Shown in pieces: positions 51,941 to 62,573 of a DNA stretch of 64,000 nt. The notes beneath the pieces were generated by a model. The model saw only the letters and a list, made by a program, of their open reading frames with translations. It ran no database searches and was not told the DNA's origin. The first letter of the stretch is position 1, and every line of letters begins with the position of its first letter. A program made the translations under genes and the position numbers. This stretch comes from Uloborus plumipes (taxonomy: Eukaryota; Arthropoda; Arachnida; Araneae; Uloboridae), in the NCBI GenBank assembly GCA_038373865.1, contig JAXGGA010002359.1:60392-124391 (forward strand). Direction: 5' to 3'.

Positions 51941-53113
51941 ATGGAAACTGAAGAAGAATTGAAAGGTTACCGGTGGGAAACTGAGTATGAAAAAACATGG
52001 GAAGCAATTCGAGAAGATGAACATGGTTTACTTACTTCAAGTTTAGAAGAAATAGTTCATAAGTCGCGAAGAAAAAGATTGCTTGAAAAGAAAAACTTAA
52101 AATTAGGTATGATGCGTCACCTATACGTAATTATCGATATGTCGGAAGCAATGTCAGAACCTGATTTAAAGCCTACAAGATATCTGTGCACCTTGAAATT
52201 ACTCGAAAATTTCATTGGTGAATATTTTGATCAAAATCCTATCAGCCAGATAGGTATTATAATAACCAAAAATAAAAGGGCTGAGAAAATCACCGAGTTA
52301 GCGGGCAATCCTAAACAACATATCAGTACTCTGCAAAGTTATACTAAAAATTCATGCTCCGGTGAACCTTCTTTGCAAAATGCTTTAGAACTTGCATCTC
52401 AAACTTTACGTTTTATGCCAACGCATACTAGCAGGGAAATTCTTGTCATATTTGGCAGCTTAACAACCTGCGATCCTGGTGATATCTACGAAACTATTGA
52501 TACATTAGTTTCTCAAAATATTCGCTGTTCCGTTATTGGGTTGGCAGCGGAGTTAGTTGTGTGCCGTAAGATAACAAAAGCCACCCATGGGACTTACAAT
52601 GTTGTGATTGATGATACACATTTCAAAGAATTACTGAATGAGCAAGTTTCACCACCACCAGCTACTAGTAGCACAGAATCATCTTTAATCCGCATGGGTT
52701 TTCCATATCACCAAAGTAAAAGTGAAGGAAAGCCATCAATGTGCATGTGTCATTTAGACAGCAAAATTTCACATGAAGGTTTTGGTACTGAAGGTTATTA
52801 TTGCCCTCAGTGCAATGGTAAGTATTGTGAACTTCCAGTGGAGTGTAAAGCTTGTGGTCTAACGCTGGTGTCTGCTCCACATTTAGCTCGATCATTTCAT
52901 CATTTGTTTCCTCTGGATTGTTTCAATGAAGTGCTTGTCTCGAACTTAACAGCTGAGACTGATAAATATTGTTATAGCTGTTTGACAAATTTTCAAGAGC
53001 AAACTGTTTATCAGTGTGGTACTTGCTTTAAATATTTTTGCTTAGAATGTGATCTCTTCATTCATGATTCTCTGCATACTTGTCCAGGTTGTTCAAGTTC
53101 TAGAAAAACATGA
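51941..53113 (+). CDS. GTF2H2: TFIIH core subunit p44 (GTF2H2 / SSL1), intronless
   Basis: p44 is a structural subunit of TFIIH that binds and stimulates the XPD helicase, acting in nuclear transcription initiation and nucleotide excision repair. The single 390-codon frame matches the family's full length (human 395). Seen: N-terminal YEKTWEAIREDE; a von Willebrand A-like Ssl1 domain at about residues 58-235 (MRHLYVIIDMSEAM, YFDQNPISQIGIIITK, SLTTCDPGDIYETI); the SPPPATSSTESSLIRMGFP linker; a zinc finger with Cys288, 291, 302 and 305 followed by APHLARSFHHLFPLD; and a C-terminal RING-like C4C4 domain with Cys344, 347, 359, 362, 367, 370, 381 and 384. The ATG has a good context (GTCAAAATGG). 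The gene is divergent from LACTB2. The absence of introns stands out beside its intron-rich neighbours, but the protein is intact and all zinc ligands are kept. Confidence 0.97.
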   Translation: METEEELKGYRWETEYEKTWEAIREDEHGLLTSSLEEIVHKSRRKRLLEKKNLKLGMMRHLYVIIDMSEAMSEPDLKPTRYLCTLKLLENFIGEYFDQNPISQIGIIITKNKRAEKITELAGNPKQHISTLQSYTKNSCSGEPSLQNALELASQTLRFMPTHTSREILVIFGSLTTCDPGDIYETIDTLVSQNIRCSVIGLAAELVVCRKITKATHGTYNVVIDDTHFKELLNEQVSPPPATSSTESSLIRMGFPYHQSKSEGKPSMCMCHLDSKISHEGFGTEGYYCPQCNGKYCELPVECKACGLTLVSAPHLARSFHHLFPLDCFNEVLVSNLTAETDKYCYSCLTNFQEQTVYQCGTCFKYFCLECDLFIHDSLHTCPGCSSSRKT

Positions 53114-53136
53114 AATTGTTTTGTTTTTAGTGTAAA

Positions 53137-53142
53137 AATAAA
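53137..53142 (+). terminator. GTF2H2 polyadenylation signal
   Basis: AATAAA lies 24 bases past the GTF2H2 stop codon and is followed by a T-rich downstream element. Confidence 0.75.
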
Positions 53143-53384
53143 GCTTTTATAATATTTTTTTCATTTAGAGGAATTTCTTGTCATATTCTTTTTGTGTGTT
53201 TAGTTTTATCAGAGAGAGGCAAGGGCTAATTTTTTTTTTACCAGTTTTAAAAGTAATGCACTGGAGTAGTAGTTAAATTGAATACTTGGGGTAGAATGTT
53301 CATGTTAGTCACCAAATACTATACTACTAGCTGCGTGGCCCGGCCTTGCAAAGGCTTTAATGTAGTGAATGCAGTTTGAGAACT

Positions 53385-53571
53385 CTACTCGCCGCCAAGG
53401 CGGCTCGCCTTTAAAGTAGCGAAGAAAGTTTTAACTAACTACTCGCCACCAAGGCGGCTCGCCTTTAAAGTAATGAGGAAAGTTTCAACTGTCTACTCGC
53501 CGTCAAGGCGGCTCGCCTTTACAGTTGCGAGGAAAGTTTCAACAAACTAGTCCCCGCTAAAGCGGCTCGCT
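53385..53571. repeat. 54-bp tandem repeat, about 3.5 units, with palindrome GCCGCCAAGGCGGC
   Basis: CTACTCGCC-type starts lie at 53385, 53439 and 53493, with a diverged unit at 53547, exactly 54 bp apart. Each unit has a GCC..AAGGCGGC stem followed by CTCGCCTTTAAAGT. Confidence 0.9.
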
Positions 53572-53928
53572 AAAAAGCTTTCCTGCATCAAAAAGTCAAT
53601 CGAATTATTTGCACATGCTTCCTCAGAAATAAAAACGATGTCAATTAGCGCATATTTAACACTCTAGCACTCTCCCTAAATAATAAATAAAATTCCTTCC
53701 CAAAAACAATTATTTCCAAACCGCTTTCTTCCTGTAAAATTAATTGCAAAATTCCAAACGAAAAAGTTGTTTTAATATTTGGATCGTAGCCAAAAAAAAG
53801 TCCCTTCTAAAAACAGCAATTGCTATTTTATTTAAAAACACATTTTCAAAATGGTACCAGAGAAAAAATGTGAGTCATTAATCAGAATAAAAACAGTTGT
53901 TCGAACTTTGTTGTGCCACGTATTCAAA

Positions 53929-54740
53929 ATGACAACAGAAAAAAATAACACTATTTAGTTTTAAAAACTTCAATAATTTAATTAACGTTTTAAGTTAAAA
54001 TGTCAACGGAAAGAAATCAATGTCCTGGAATTTTAAATAGTTCAATAATTTAATTTATGTTTTAATTCAAAATGGCAATGGTAAGAAATGTCTTGGAATT
54101 TTAAATAATTTAATTAACGTTTTTATTCAAAATGGCAACGGTAAGAAATAAATGTCTTGGTATCTTAAGCCCTTATCACACGATCCAATGTCAAGCTACT
54201 CCAACTTGGAGCAATCCTCAATTTCGACCAACTCAAAGCTGGTTTGCCTTCTACTTCATCGCTGCTGTGCAGGGTTACCGTGCAATATCGTCTGCTAGAA
54301 AAAAAATTATCCCCTTAAGCTGGCCACTCCTGATGGCACCGATCTGTGATGAAGTTCTGCAGAGCTTTCCTATTGGTCGGAAAAGCAATTCGGCTCAATT
54401 TTATCGCTCCGCACGCAAAATCTTGGACTAAATTGGACGAGCGTCGGACAATAGAAATGATGACGTCAGTGTTGGCCAAAGTAGTTGAGGCAAATTGGTC
54501 TCGCCCGGAATTGGATGGAATTGGGGGAAAAGTTGGATCGTGTGAAAAGGCCTTTAAATAGTTCAATAATTTAATTAACGTTTGAATTCAAAATGGCAAC
54601 GGTAAGAAATAAATGTCCTGGAATTTTAAATAGTTCAATAATTTAATTAACTTTTTTATTCAAAATGGCAACAGAAGGAAATAAATGTCTTGGAATTTTA
54701 AAAAGTGCAAAACAATTAATGTTTTAATTAATATCTCAGC
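53929..54740. repeat. ~72-bp tandem repeat, about 6 units, interrupted by a MITE
   Basis: AAAATGGCAACGG-type anchors occur at 53929, 53998, 54070, 54130, 54591 and 54663. After removing the MITE plus one TTA (389 bp) the spacings are 69, 72, 60, 72 and 72. Units share GTAAGAAATAAATGTC and ATTTTAAATAGTTCAA. Confidence 0.85.
54168..54553. mobile_element. PIF/Harbinger-like MITE with TTA target duplication
   Basis: The ends AGCCCTTATCACACGATCC and the inverse of GGATCGTGTGAAAAGGCCT form TIRs of about 21 bp, flanked by TTA (54165-54167, 54554-54556). It is inserted in the 72-bp repeat array. The ORFs across it are not genes. Confidence 0.82.
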
Positions 54741-55259
54741 TAATTAATGTCGTACAATTACGCCGTTGGTCTTATTGTCTTCCTTAGAAAATTTCGAATC
54801 GAATGGTACTATGTTTGATTCTCTACTCTCAGGGGTTTTTGAGGAGTTCAAGCTTCAGACGCGGACAGATTTTAATAGTATTAATTTTTCGTTCTTGCTC
54901 AAAAAAATAAAAGGAGACCACATACTTTTTATTTTGCAATTTCTACGTTATAGTACCATTTGAGTGTGGTACAATATTTTACTTTTAGTGGTAGTGGTTC
55001 AAAGGTTGAATCCCCCTTCCCCTTCTCCAAGAACAAGACTCACTTAAAATTAGATCAAAAACCTTCTAAAATCAAACTAAAAAATTCCAGCTGTGCAGTC
55101 TGTGCCATGAAGGTCCAATGTGGACACCCCTGAAGCAGCATCATTGATAGCACTCTCTGACAGTCTTATCACTTTGTGAAGCATATGTTGTTCAAATCTA
55201 TTCCTAACTGGATAGCCATGAGTTGACTATCTGAATTTTTACATTACCCAATACGACCC

Positions 55260-55590
55260 GAGGTCGCAAGCACTGCTTTAGTCTTCCAAAGCCTAGCTGG
55301 AAAGAGAAATTGACTTCCCTTACCCCCTGTTGTTGTCTTATGGCAACTAAGGTGTCAATTTGGGGTGCTTAGCTTTACCTTTACAACTGTATTATAATTT
55401 GCTGTGCAGTCCGACTAATACATGCCATTAGAACCTGTTTATAGTATAGGCAACCATTCATGGTACAACAATGCGTTCACACAAGGAAAAGACAGGAGAG
55501 AGGAAATACATCCATGCCTGAGCTGGGATTCAACCCGGAACCTCCTCAAGTGCAGTCGGTTTTTTCTGACCACTAGACAAGGTGGTGTCT
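55260..55590 (-). repeat. tRNA-derived SINE-like sequence
   Basis: The minus strand has TTGTCTAGTGGTCAG (A-box-like) and GGTTCCGGGTTGAATCCC (B-box-like) about 40 bases apart, as in tRNA-headed SINEs. Ends and target duplication were not resolved. Confidence 0.45.
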
Positions 55591-55827
55591 AGTGGTCACT
55601 CCCTTATCCCCTAAATGAGGGGAATAATTTCAAATCCCTGCAACCCTGATGAAATAGTATTTTTTCTAATTGCAAGGTTAGTTTGGGGTTTGAACAGATT
55701 ACAAGAATGACCACTAGTTTTGCCATAAACCTGAACTATAATTTAAATTGGAATACCCATTTATAAACGTCGTAGCTCTCCCTTAAAATATTTCCAATAA
55801 ACTAATATCTTAAGTTAGGACCAAAAC

Positions 55828-55965
55828 CAGGACCTCCATTTAAGGGGGAGGGCATGGCTTTGATATATTAATATTTTTCATATTAGTACGCATTTTCCAA
55901 CAAAATTTGCATTGAGTAGCACACCTTTTGTCTCCCTCTTGGAAAAATTCGAAATGACGAGTCTG
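55828..55965. mobile_element. Diverged hAT MITE related to the one at 24.4 kb
   Basis: CAGGACCTCCATTT and AAATGACGAGTCTG are diverged inverted ends of the same type as at 24432-24592. The flanks ACCAAAAC and AACAAAAC match at 7 of 8 positions. Confidence 0.65.
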
Positions 55966-56059
55966 AACAAAACTAAATATTATACTCCAAATGAGGTCTT
56001 ACCAAACTTTTGTACAAAAGTAACATTTTGTTAAAATTAGCGAAAGAGACCTACTTCAC

Positions 56060-56589
56060 ACACTCCCGGGTCCCCCGTACCTACCACAACTCTTGGTTTA
56101 ACTGGTATGGGGCCCTGAAGAGCACTCTGTTATTTTGATCCAGACCAAGACCCAAGCCAACTCCTGGTCCAGTGCCCCCAGAGGTAACGTTTCACTTGGA
56201 GGACTTTGTGACAACAACATTTTTAACATCCCACAGCCACCATTAATGAAGAGGGTGGATCTTTGATCGCCTGGGATCGAACCCGGAACCCTCCGGTCAC
56301 TAGTCCGACGCCTTACCGACAGGGGCGGATACAAGGGACTCTTCTCCAGCAGTTTTTTGACTTTGAAGATCTAAAAAGGCAATTTTAGATGATCTTCGAT
56401 GATACTATGAGGAGTGGTTAGGATTCGTAGTTCTGATCTGGAATTTTTTCGAAATTGAAGACCGAAACATTTGTAATAAACATGTGTTAACCAGGATATG
56501 TGGTAAAAAAGGGGACAAGTAGAAAACAAAAACCAATCGCCCCTCCCTTGGAACATTTCTGGATCCGCCCTTGCTTACCGATCGGGCTA
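56060..56589 (-). mobile_element. tRNA-derived SINE with 17-bp TSD, interrupted by a hAT MITE
   Basis: On the minus strand the element begins GCCCGATCGGTAAGGCGTCG and has the B box GGGTTCGATCCC. AAAGAGACCTACTTCAC flanks it exactly on both sides (56043-56059, 56590-56606). The tRNA-like head is split by the MITE at 56320-56573. A minus-strand frame through it is spurious. Confidence 0.88.
56320..56573. mobile_element. hAT MITE with perfect 8-bp TSD (CTTACCGA) nested in a SINE
   Basis: CAGGGGCGGATAC and GGATCCGCCCTTG are inverted ends. CTTACCGA is duplicated at 56312-56319 and 56574-56581, and one copy belongs to the SINE head. Confidence 0.9.
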
Positions 56590-56749
56590 AAAGAGACCTA
56601 CTTCACGTCTGATAAACCCAACATTCTATTGACTTCAGGGCGAAGAGGGATATCTCGATAAAAAGGAGTTTATCCTGGTAGTCAAATAGTCGGCGATGAA
56701 CAAAACTTTTGTAGAAGAAACTGTTTGCTCTCTATATTGCTTTGGTACA

Positions 56750-56900
56750 GTGGCGGCGCCAGCTATGGGGCAAGGGGGGCAATTGCCCCCCTGTCGGGAA
56801 CGTCTTGCCCCCCCATCGGGGAAAATTTCTTGCTTCGTCGGGAAAAAATTTCCGACGAGCAAATTTTCCGACAGAAATCTGAGCGCCGAAAATGTTTCTG
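56750..56900 (+). mobile_element. hAT-like terminal fragment
   Basis: CAGTGGCGGCGCCAGCTATG followed by a G-run and CAATTGCCCCCC is typical of hAT MITE ends in this window (compare 24.4 kb). The right end was not found, so the bound is nominal. Confidence 0.35.
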
Positions 56901-58437
56901 ATTCCGACAGATCGGTAATTTTCTTCGAATAAAATCATTCAACGGAAAAAACTATTTCTTTTTTCTAAAATATTCTCAGTATTCAACAAATTAAACGATT
57001 TCAGACCAATTTCGAACACGAGAACCTTCGGAAAGCTTAGCAACAAGAGGAATCGGCGAGCTGCAGTCGTATCTCTTGGAAGAACGTTAAGTTCTGCTGG
57101 AGAAAAATATTTTTCTTCAGGTTGAAAAGGGCAAATCTTCCTTCTTTTTTTCTCACCAGCAGTTCCCACCCGCAAATCGCCAGCAACATGGCAAACGGAC
57201 ATTCATTGTCACTTTCTGAGAATCTGATAATCATCAACGACAAAATACAGGGCCTAAGGGCGGCCATTCACGGGCGCTCCATTCTTCCAAATGGCACGAC
57301 ACCACTCCAAAACCGGTTCGTGAATGCCGAACTCCTCAACCATTTGGAGCGCTCCGCGCCACGCGCTGGATATCCAACCCGGCCGAAATCCATCGCACCG
57401 CGCCAATTTTCGACCGCTCCATCGCATCGTGAATGCGGAAACCTGATTGGAGTGACACCACTCCAGACGCGGTTTTCGCCACTCACGGGTGAGCCATCGC
57501 TCCAAAACCGGTTCATTCCGCTTGTATTTGCCGTTGAAGATGGTCGCATTGTAAAATGGCTGCAGCTAAATCGTATTCGTTGAAGTAATCGACAAGTACA
57601 GACTTCCCATTTTGTGGAATGCAACAAATGTCGATTACCATTTTTAGTGTACAGATTTAAAAAATGCAACATTGTCATATTAAGCAGTCATTTTCACTTG
57701 AAATAGCCATTAGTAAACAGATGGGAGAACAAGAAATTAAACTGAGAAAGGTTTACATCGCATTTTTGTAAACCAAGTAGAAAGCGCTTTTTTTCTCTAA
57801 AATTAGGGCATGGAAAAGAAAATAAGTTAAAAGTAATAACATTAATAAATGTTAATGAACTTGAATGTATTGTATCCAAGGTGGGAATTTTTCTCAGCTT
57901 AAATTTACATGCGCAATATTGTACAAAAACTTGTGGAACAAAAAACTTATTTTTTTGGGCTAAGTAATTAATTTTATTCTCCATGCAATTATTGACAAAT
58001 TAAGCAGAAATTTAAAAACAAAGCTTTTTTATTCCATTTTTTTGTTTTTATTTTTTATTATTTTATCTAAGCATTTTTTAAAGACTTATCTTTTCATTAA
58101 TTTCAATTTATTAATTTTTTCCCCATTCTAATGTGCCTAAATTTTTCAATTCATAAGAAGCAATGAAGTGATTCATTATTGTCTGTAAACTTTTTCTTTA
58201 AGCTAAGATAACTTGTAATTTTAGTGGAAATAATATTCAGTGTTTAATTTCAGAAATGTAGTCCTCTATTAATTACTAAACTTTAATCAAAGTGATTTTT
58301 TCCCTATCAATCAACCATTGTTGGAGGTTACATCAACTATATAATGCCGTTTAAAATATTAAACTGTTAACTACAATAAATCTAACAATTAATATACTTC
58401 TACAAAGTAAACACAATATATGGTTTCTTTTTAAATA

Positions 58438-58570
58438 CTGTTGGTTCCAAGAAATATTATTCAATTGAGCGGGATTTTTAACATTGCGTCTATGGCTTTG
58501 GTTCCTGGGATGTTTTATTCGTATAAGAGGGTATTCGTTTATCCGGTGTACGATTAAGCGTGGATGACAG
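58438..58570. mobile_element. Tigger-like MITE, internally deleted relative of the copy at 60.6 kb
   Basis: CTGTTGGTTCCAAGAAATAT through GCGTGGATGACAG, flanked by TA, parallels 60584-60765. It lacks the first ~25 bases of that copy. Confidence 0.65.
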
Positions 58571-60356
58571 TAATTGTAGAAAGAATTAAGTTTTCTTTCA
58601 AATAGTAGTAACAATAGAAAAGGATAGTTATCAACATTTAGCTAATTATTGCATCAAAGACCAAATCAAACATGTTCTTGGAATTAAATGAGGAATCAAG
58701 TGTATATTTTTATGTAGTCAAGGAAAAAAAACATGCTTTAAATTTTGAACTAGCACAGCCAGAATTAACTTCTGAGAGGTATATTTGGCAAAACAGTCTT
58801 TATATGTTTATAATCTACTGCATCAGGATTGACAGTACATATTAAAACCAATGGTTCTGAGACGGGGGTAGAGCACTCAGCCTCTTCCTTTGCTCAACAG
58901 GGTCCATCTGTATAATTATACAGTTCAGTGCTGTTATATGTTTTTAGTATGACATTCAAAACAGAAAACAATACATCAACATAATTGATGCTACTGTCAA
59001 TTTTGTAAATGGAACTAAGTTTATTAAAATATTAATAATCATTATTTAAATTCAAAAACAAATACAATTGATTTTTGATTTTGCATACTACTGGAATTTC
59101 ATAGTAAAAACATATGCTTAAATAAGAAAACTCTCCATAACAACAAAATAAGTTTATTCAAACATTTATATGCATTCAATTTTCAAAAAGAATATCAGGG
59201 ACAGGTGTAGTAAAGTAGTCATACATCAAACAAAAGCCTATTTTTCTAAAAATATAAAATGGTTGAATTTCTACAAAACTTTTAGTTTAGATTTTATCAA
59301 TTGAGAATTAAATTTTAAATCCACAAATTTCACTGTATTCAATTCTTCATTTAGCGATAGTCAAGGTCTGATTTAGCATTAATTTTGAAAACAATGTCTT
59401 AACTATTTTTAACGATTACATTTTTAAAAACATCTCAAGGGGGACCCTTCTTACCCCATAGTAAGGGGTAAGTGAGTCACCCACCTTTTATTTGAATTCA
59501 AAGCAAGCATATATATAAAAGGGTTGTGGGTTTTACTTGCTAAAGTAAGCAATAGTATGAAGTATTTTTTGTAAATGAATCCATTAACGAGATATATACT
59601 TTAATTTAACTCAGTATGACACAAAATTATGAAATGAAATATGAAACAATTATATCTGTGAAATTTATTGAAAGCCTACTGAAGCTCTGAAATTTACTTC
59701 ACTGAAACTAAACATTAAAGTAGTTTTCATAAATTCTTCCTTTTGATCACAAATGGTCAGAGTTCCATCATTAACTGCATGTTAAGCACAGGGTTAACTA
59801 TCTGGGATCTGACATCATTTGAGCTCCTGCACATGTCAGTTTTATTATACACTTTTTACCATCTAAGAAGAAATCCAGAGTGTTAATGCTTAAAAATAAA
59901 TTGCGGGGACTACAAGGCTTCACTACACTTCTTTTGGCAGAAATTAAGCCTGGTTAAATCTAAAATTGTTCAAGACAATTTTTATATACAGAAATCAATA
60001 AAAGAACAGGAATTTTTTTCCTGGAAATTAAAATATAAAAATAATGACTATCGCAGTGCAAAAAAATGACAAACCTTCCTTATTTTTCTTCTCCGCAGGT
60101 TTTCAGGGATGAGGGACATATCCTAAAAGCCAAATGAGAACAAATGCTGAAAATTATATTAACAGACAATTGCAATCACTTGACCATTGGGATGAATTCT
60201 CTTTATTCCATTATGTCTTTTCTTGTCTCGTCATGTCTTCTTTCCTCATGTCTCTTCTGTTGTCTCTGTCAACAATGAAATATTATGCACATGTAATTTA
60301 CACCAATAACAATATAATATCTATGCGTATGAACTCTTTCATGGATAAAATAATAT

Positions 60357-60774
60357 GAAGGGGGCCTTGATGGCGCTAAGGTAGAGAGTGCTTTCTACAG
60401 CGGGAGCCAAGGGTTCGAGTCTCGCCTAGCTCATGGGTGTCCCGACTTCCTTTCTGTGTGTTGCAAAACTTTGTTGTTGTGATGTAATATATATCAATAA
60501 ACTTTGGTAAGCTTTTTCTATTCTTACTGACGGGTATAAGCCACCCTGTGTGGGTTGGGCAAAAACCTCTAAAAAAATAAATACTGTCGGCCCTGCTTAA
60601 ACGAATACTGTCGGTTCCAAGAAATATTATGCGATTAAGCAGGGTATTTGTTTAAGCGGGGACCTTTAACATTGCGTCTATAGCACGGTTCCAGAATGTC
60701 AGAATGTGTTATTCGTATAAACGGGATATTCGTTTATCCGTTACCCGATTAAGCGGGGACGACAGTAAATAAAT
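60357..60774 (+). mobile_element. tRNA-derived SINE with 9-bp TSD and a MITE in its tail
   Basis: The pol III A box TGGCGCTAAGG and B box GGTTCGAGTCT are spaced as in a tRNA. The tail is A-rich. AAATAATAT flanks (60348-60356, 60775-60783). A TA-flanked MITE (60584-60765) sits in the tail. Confidence 0.75.
60584..60765. mobile_element. Tigger-like MITE, TA target duplication
   Basis: CTGTCGGCCCTGCTTAAACG and the right end GATTAAGCGGGGACGACAG are inverted and flanked by TA. Internal GTTTAAGCGGGGAC repeats the terminus. Confidence 0.75.
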
Positions 60775-62283
60775 AAATAATATCTAAAAAAAAATCACAC
60801 TTTCTCATAAAAGTTCCCACAATAAAATAGCTCTTTTCATCACAACAAGTGTCATTCTCAATATTCTCTTCATTGCTCACAAGAAGAAATTTGAGGTAAA
60901 CGTAGATTAATTGGTTGAAATGAATGAAAATTTCATCATGGATATGGAAAAAGACATTTACTGTACAATTAGGAAATGAAACAAAGTGCATGTAAAAAAT
61001 ATAGAATTGAACACAAGGACATAAGAAAGGAGACGGTTCCCTGGTCCACACCCGTGTTTAAGGCAAAACTCAAACTCTCACGATAAAACTCGCAAATAAA
61101 AAACAATTTATGTTTTGAAAGATTTTTCCAACATTTAATAAATTTTAAGCAAGTATGACAGTATGCGTAAAATTAAGTACAAAATTACCCCTGTTGAGAA
61201 ATCTGTTGCTATGCCACTGATTGTACAATGAACCTACATACACCAATAGAGTAGGTGTTCCAGTTAAAATATTTATTAAAGAAGTGAAGAAACATTTTTT
61301 ACATATGTTTCTTGGTTTATCAGGAACTCAGTTAGTTGGGCCTGGATAACGACCGCTCTACTCTATTTTTAAAAGTTACGAATTTAAATCATAATCACTT
61401 ACTGAACTTTTTAATTGAGGTGTGGTACTCTGCACTAACAACACAACTGATATTCAACAGCACTTGTACTTGCATTTTTAAGCAATGAAGAGAAAAAAAA
61501 ATGCTGTATCAAGAGTCACGCCTGACAAATAGGTAGCATGACACAAAAGATGAAATAGTTATCGCGTTATTTTACATGATGGTAACATAGTAATTGTAAT
61601 GGTACTTGTTGCTTATTATAGCAACAATTATTATAGAACAATTAAATAAATTATCATGACACAGGTAATTTAAGCTTTCTAACCTTCAAATTTTTGTTTA
61701 AACAGGAGGGTAAGGCTTAGGAAACGTGTCGAAGAACCTCGACTGTTATAGCGATCATTTCGTGAATTGCAACTCTTCGTAAACCATGTCTGTAGTGAAA
61801 AATATTGAAACATCTTTAAGCAATGAGAGCGGATATATGCTTTCCCTCTTATTAGTGAATTTCCTACTTATAAGTTTCAGGATTTCGAAGTACAGATACT
61901 GGTCGATACCCTTTTAAACGAATAAATACAAGGACTTTATCAGGAGATTAATTTGTACAAACTTTTGTTTCGCCACTGTCACGATTATGTCCGAATTTTA
62001 TGAAGAACGCATGAATAAAATACACATTTTTATCTTGGCATAGCAGACTCGAATTTGTAAACAAACATTGGAGCGGCGCGGTCGTGAATGCCGTCAAAAT
62101 TTCACCCGAATCCAAATGGATGAGAGTGGATGAATCCAAACGGCTGGGCTCCATTTGGCTCGCTCGTGAATGGCCGCCCTAAGAATACTAAGGGCTAGGT
62201 CTTAGCTCTACGAAGGAAGAACCGATGGGGAAAAAGTCACTGCTCGGCAGTGACGTCACTGGGTCCAAGCGGAACTGGTAAGG

Positions 62284-62573
62284 CCCCTATATATACGAGC
62301 CGGCGCATCAAGATTAAGTTTCACCACTTTGGATCCAGCGCATGTTTGTGTGTTTGAGAGGTTGTCTTTTCTGGCCAGTAATCGCGTTTTGGTAATTTTT
62401 CACTGTGAGCAATTATTAGCGGCACGTGGATTTGGCAAAGCTTAGCAATGTGCCAAAACTTTTTTCTGGTAACCCTACTCCGCAACAATGAAAATTTGAA
62501 AGTAAAAGTTAAGAAATTGGATCCAAAGTGGTGAAACTTAATCTTGATGCGTCGGCCTGTCTATATAGCGGCT
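62284..62573. repeat. Fold-back repeat with ~37-bp near-perfect arms
   Basis: The arm at about 62302-62338 (GCGCATCAAGATTAAGTTTC, then ACCACTTTGGATCC) is repeated inverted at about 62519-62556. Weaker pairing continues outward through TATATA-containing sequence. The loop is about 180 bp. Confidence 0.85.

Larger units (their letters stand above)
53327..54760 (-). mobile_element. Helitron-like element with minisatellites, 5' end not located
   Basis: CTAGCTGCGTGGCCCGGCC at 53327 is the reverse of a Helitron 3' end. The region to its right carries a 54-bp and a 72-bp minisatellite, common inside Helitrons. The right bound is a guess at the end of the second array. Confidence 0.4.
57258..62179. 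mobile_element. Candidate 4.9-kb PIF/Harbinger-like element with TAA TSD
   Basis: GGGCGGCCATTCACG is perfect at both ends in inverted orientation, flanked by TAA (57255-57257, 62180-62182). Short CGTGAATG motifs repeat near both ends (57319, 57428, 62083, 62165), as transposase-binding subterminal repeats do. The GC-rich ends enclose an AT-rich non-coding interior with later MITE and SINE insertions. No transposase frame is seen. Two separate copies with lost partners is the alternative. Confidence 0.5.

Noticed and set aside
54132..54566. Overlapping ORFs of 71-99 codons on both strands
   Set aside because: They span the MITE at 54168-54553 and its flanks, so they arise from transposon sequence.
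56098..56334. 78-codon minus-strand ORF
   Set aside because: It runs through the tRNA-like head of a SINE.
57122..57583. 153-codon plus-strand ORF, with a 136-codon antisense ORF (57268-57678)
   Set aside because: It covers the GC-rich left end of the candidate Harbinger-like element. Repeated motifs in both strands explain the open frames, and no protein family was recognised.
60357..60432. Functional tRNA gene
   Set aside because: A and B boxes are present, but the acceptor stem does not close convincingly and an A-rich tail plus target duplication mark it as a SINE.
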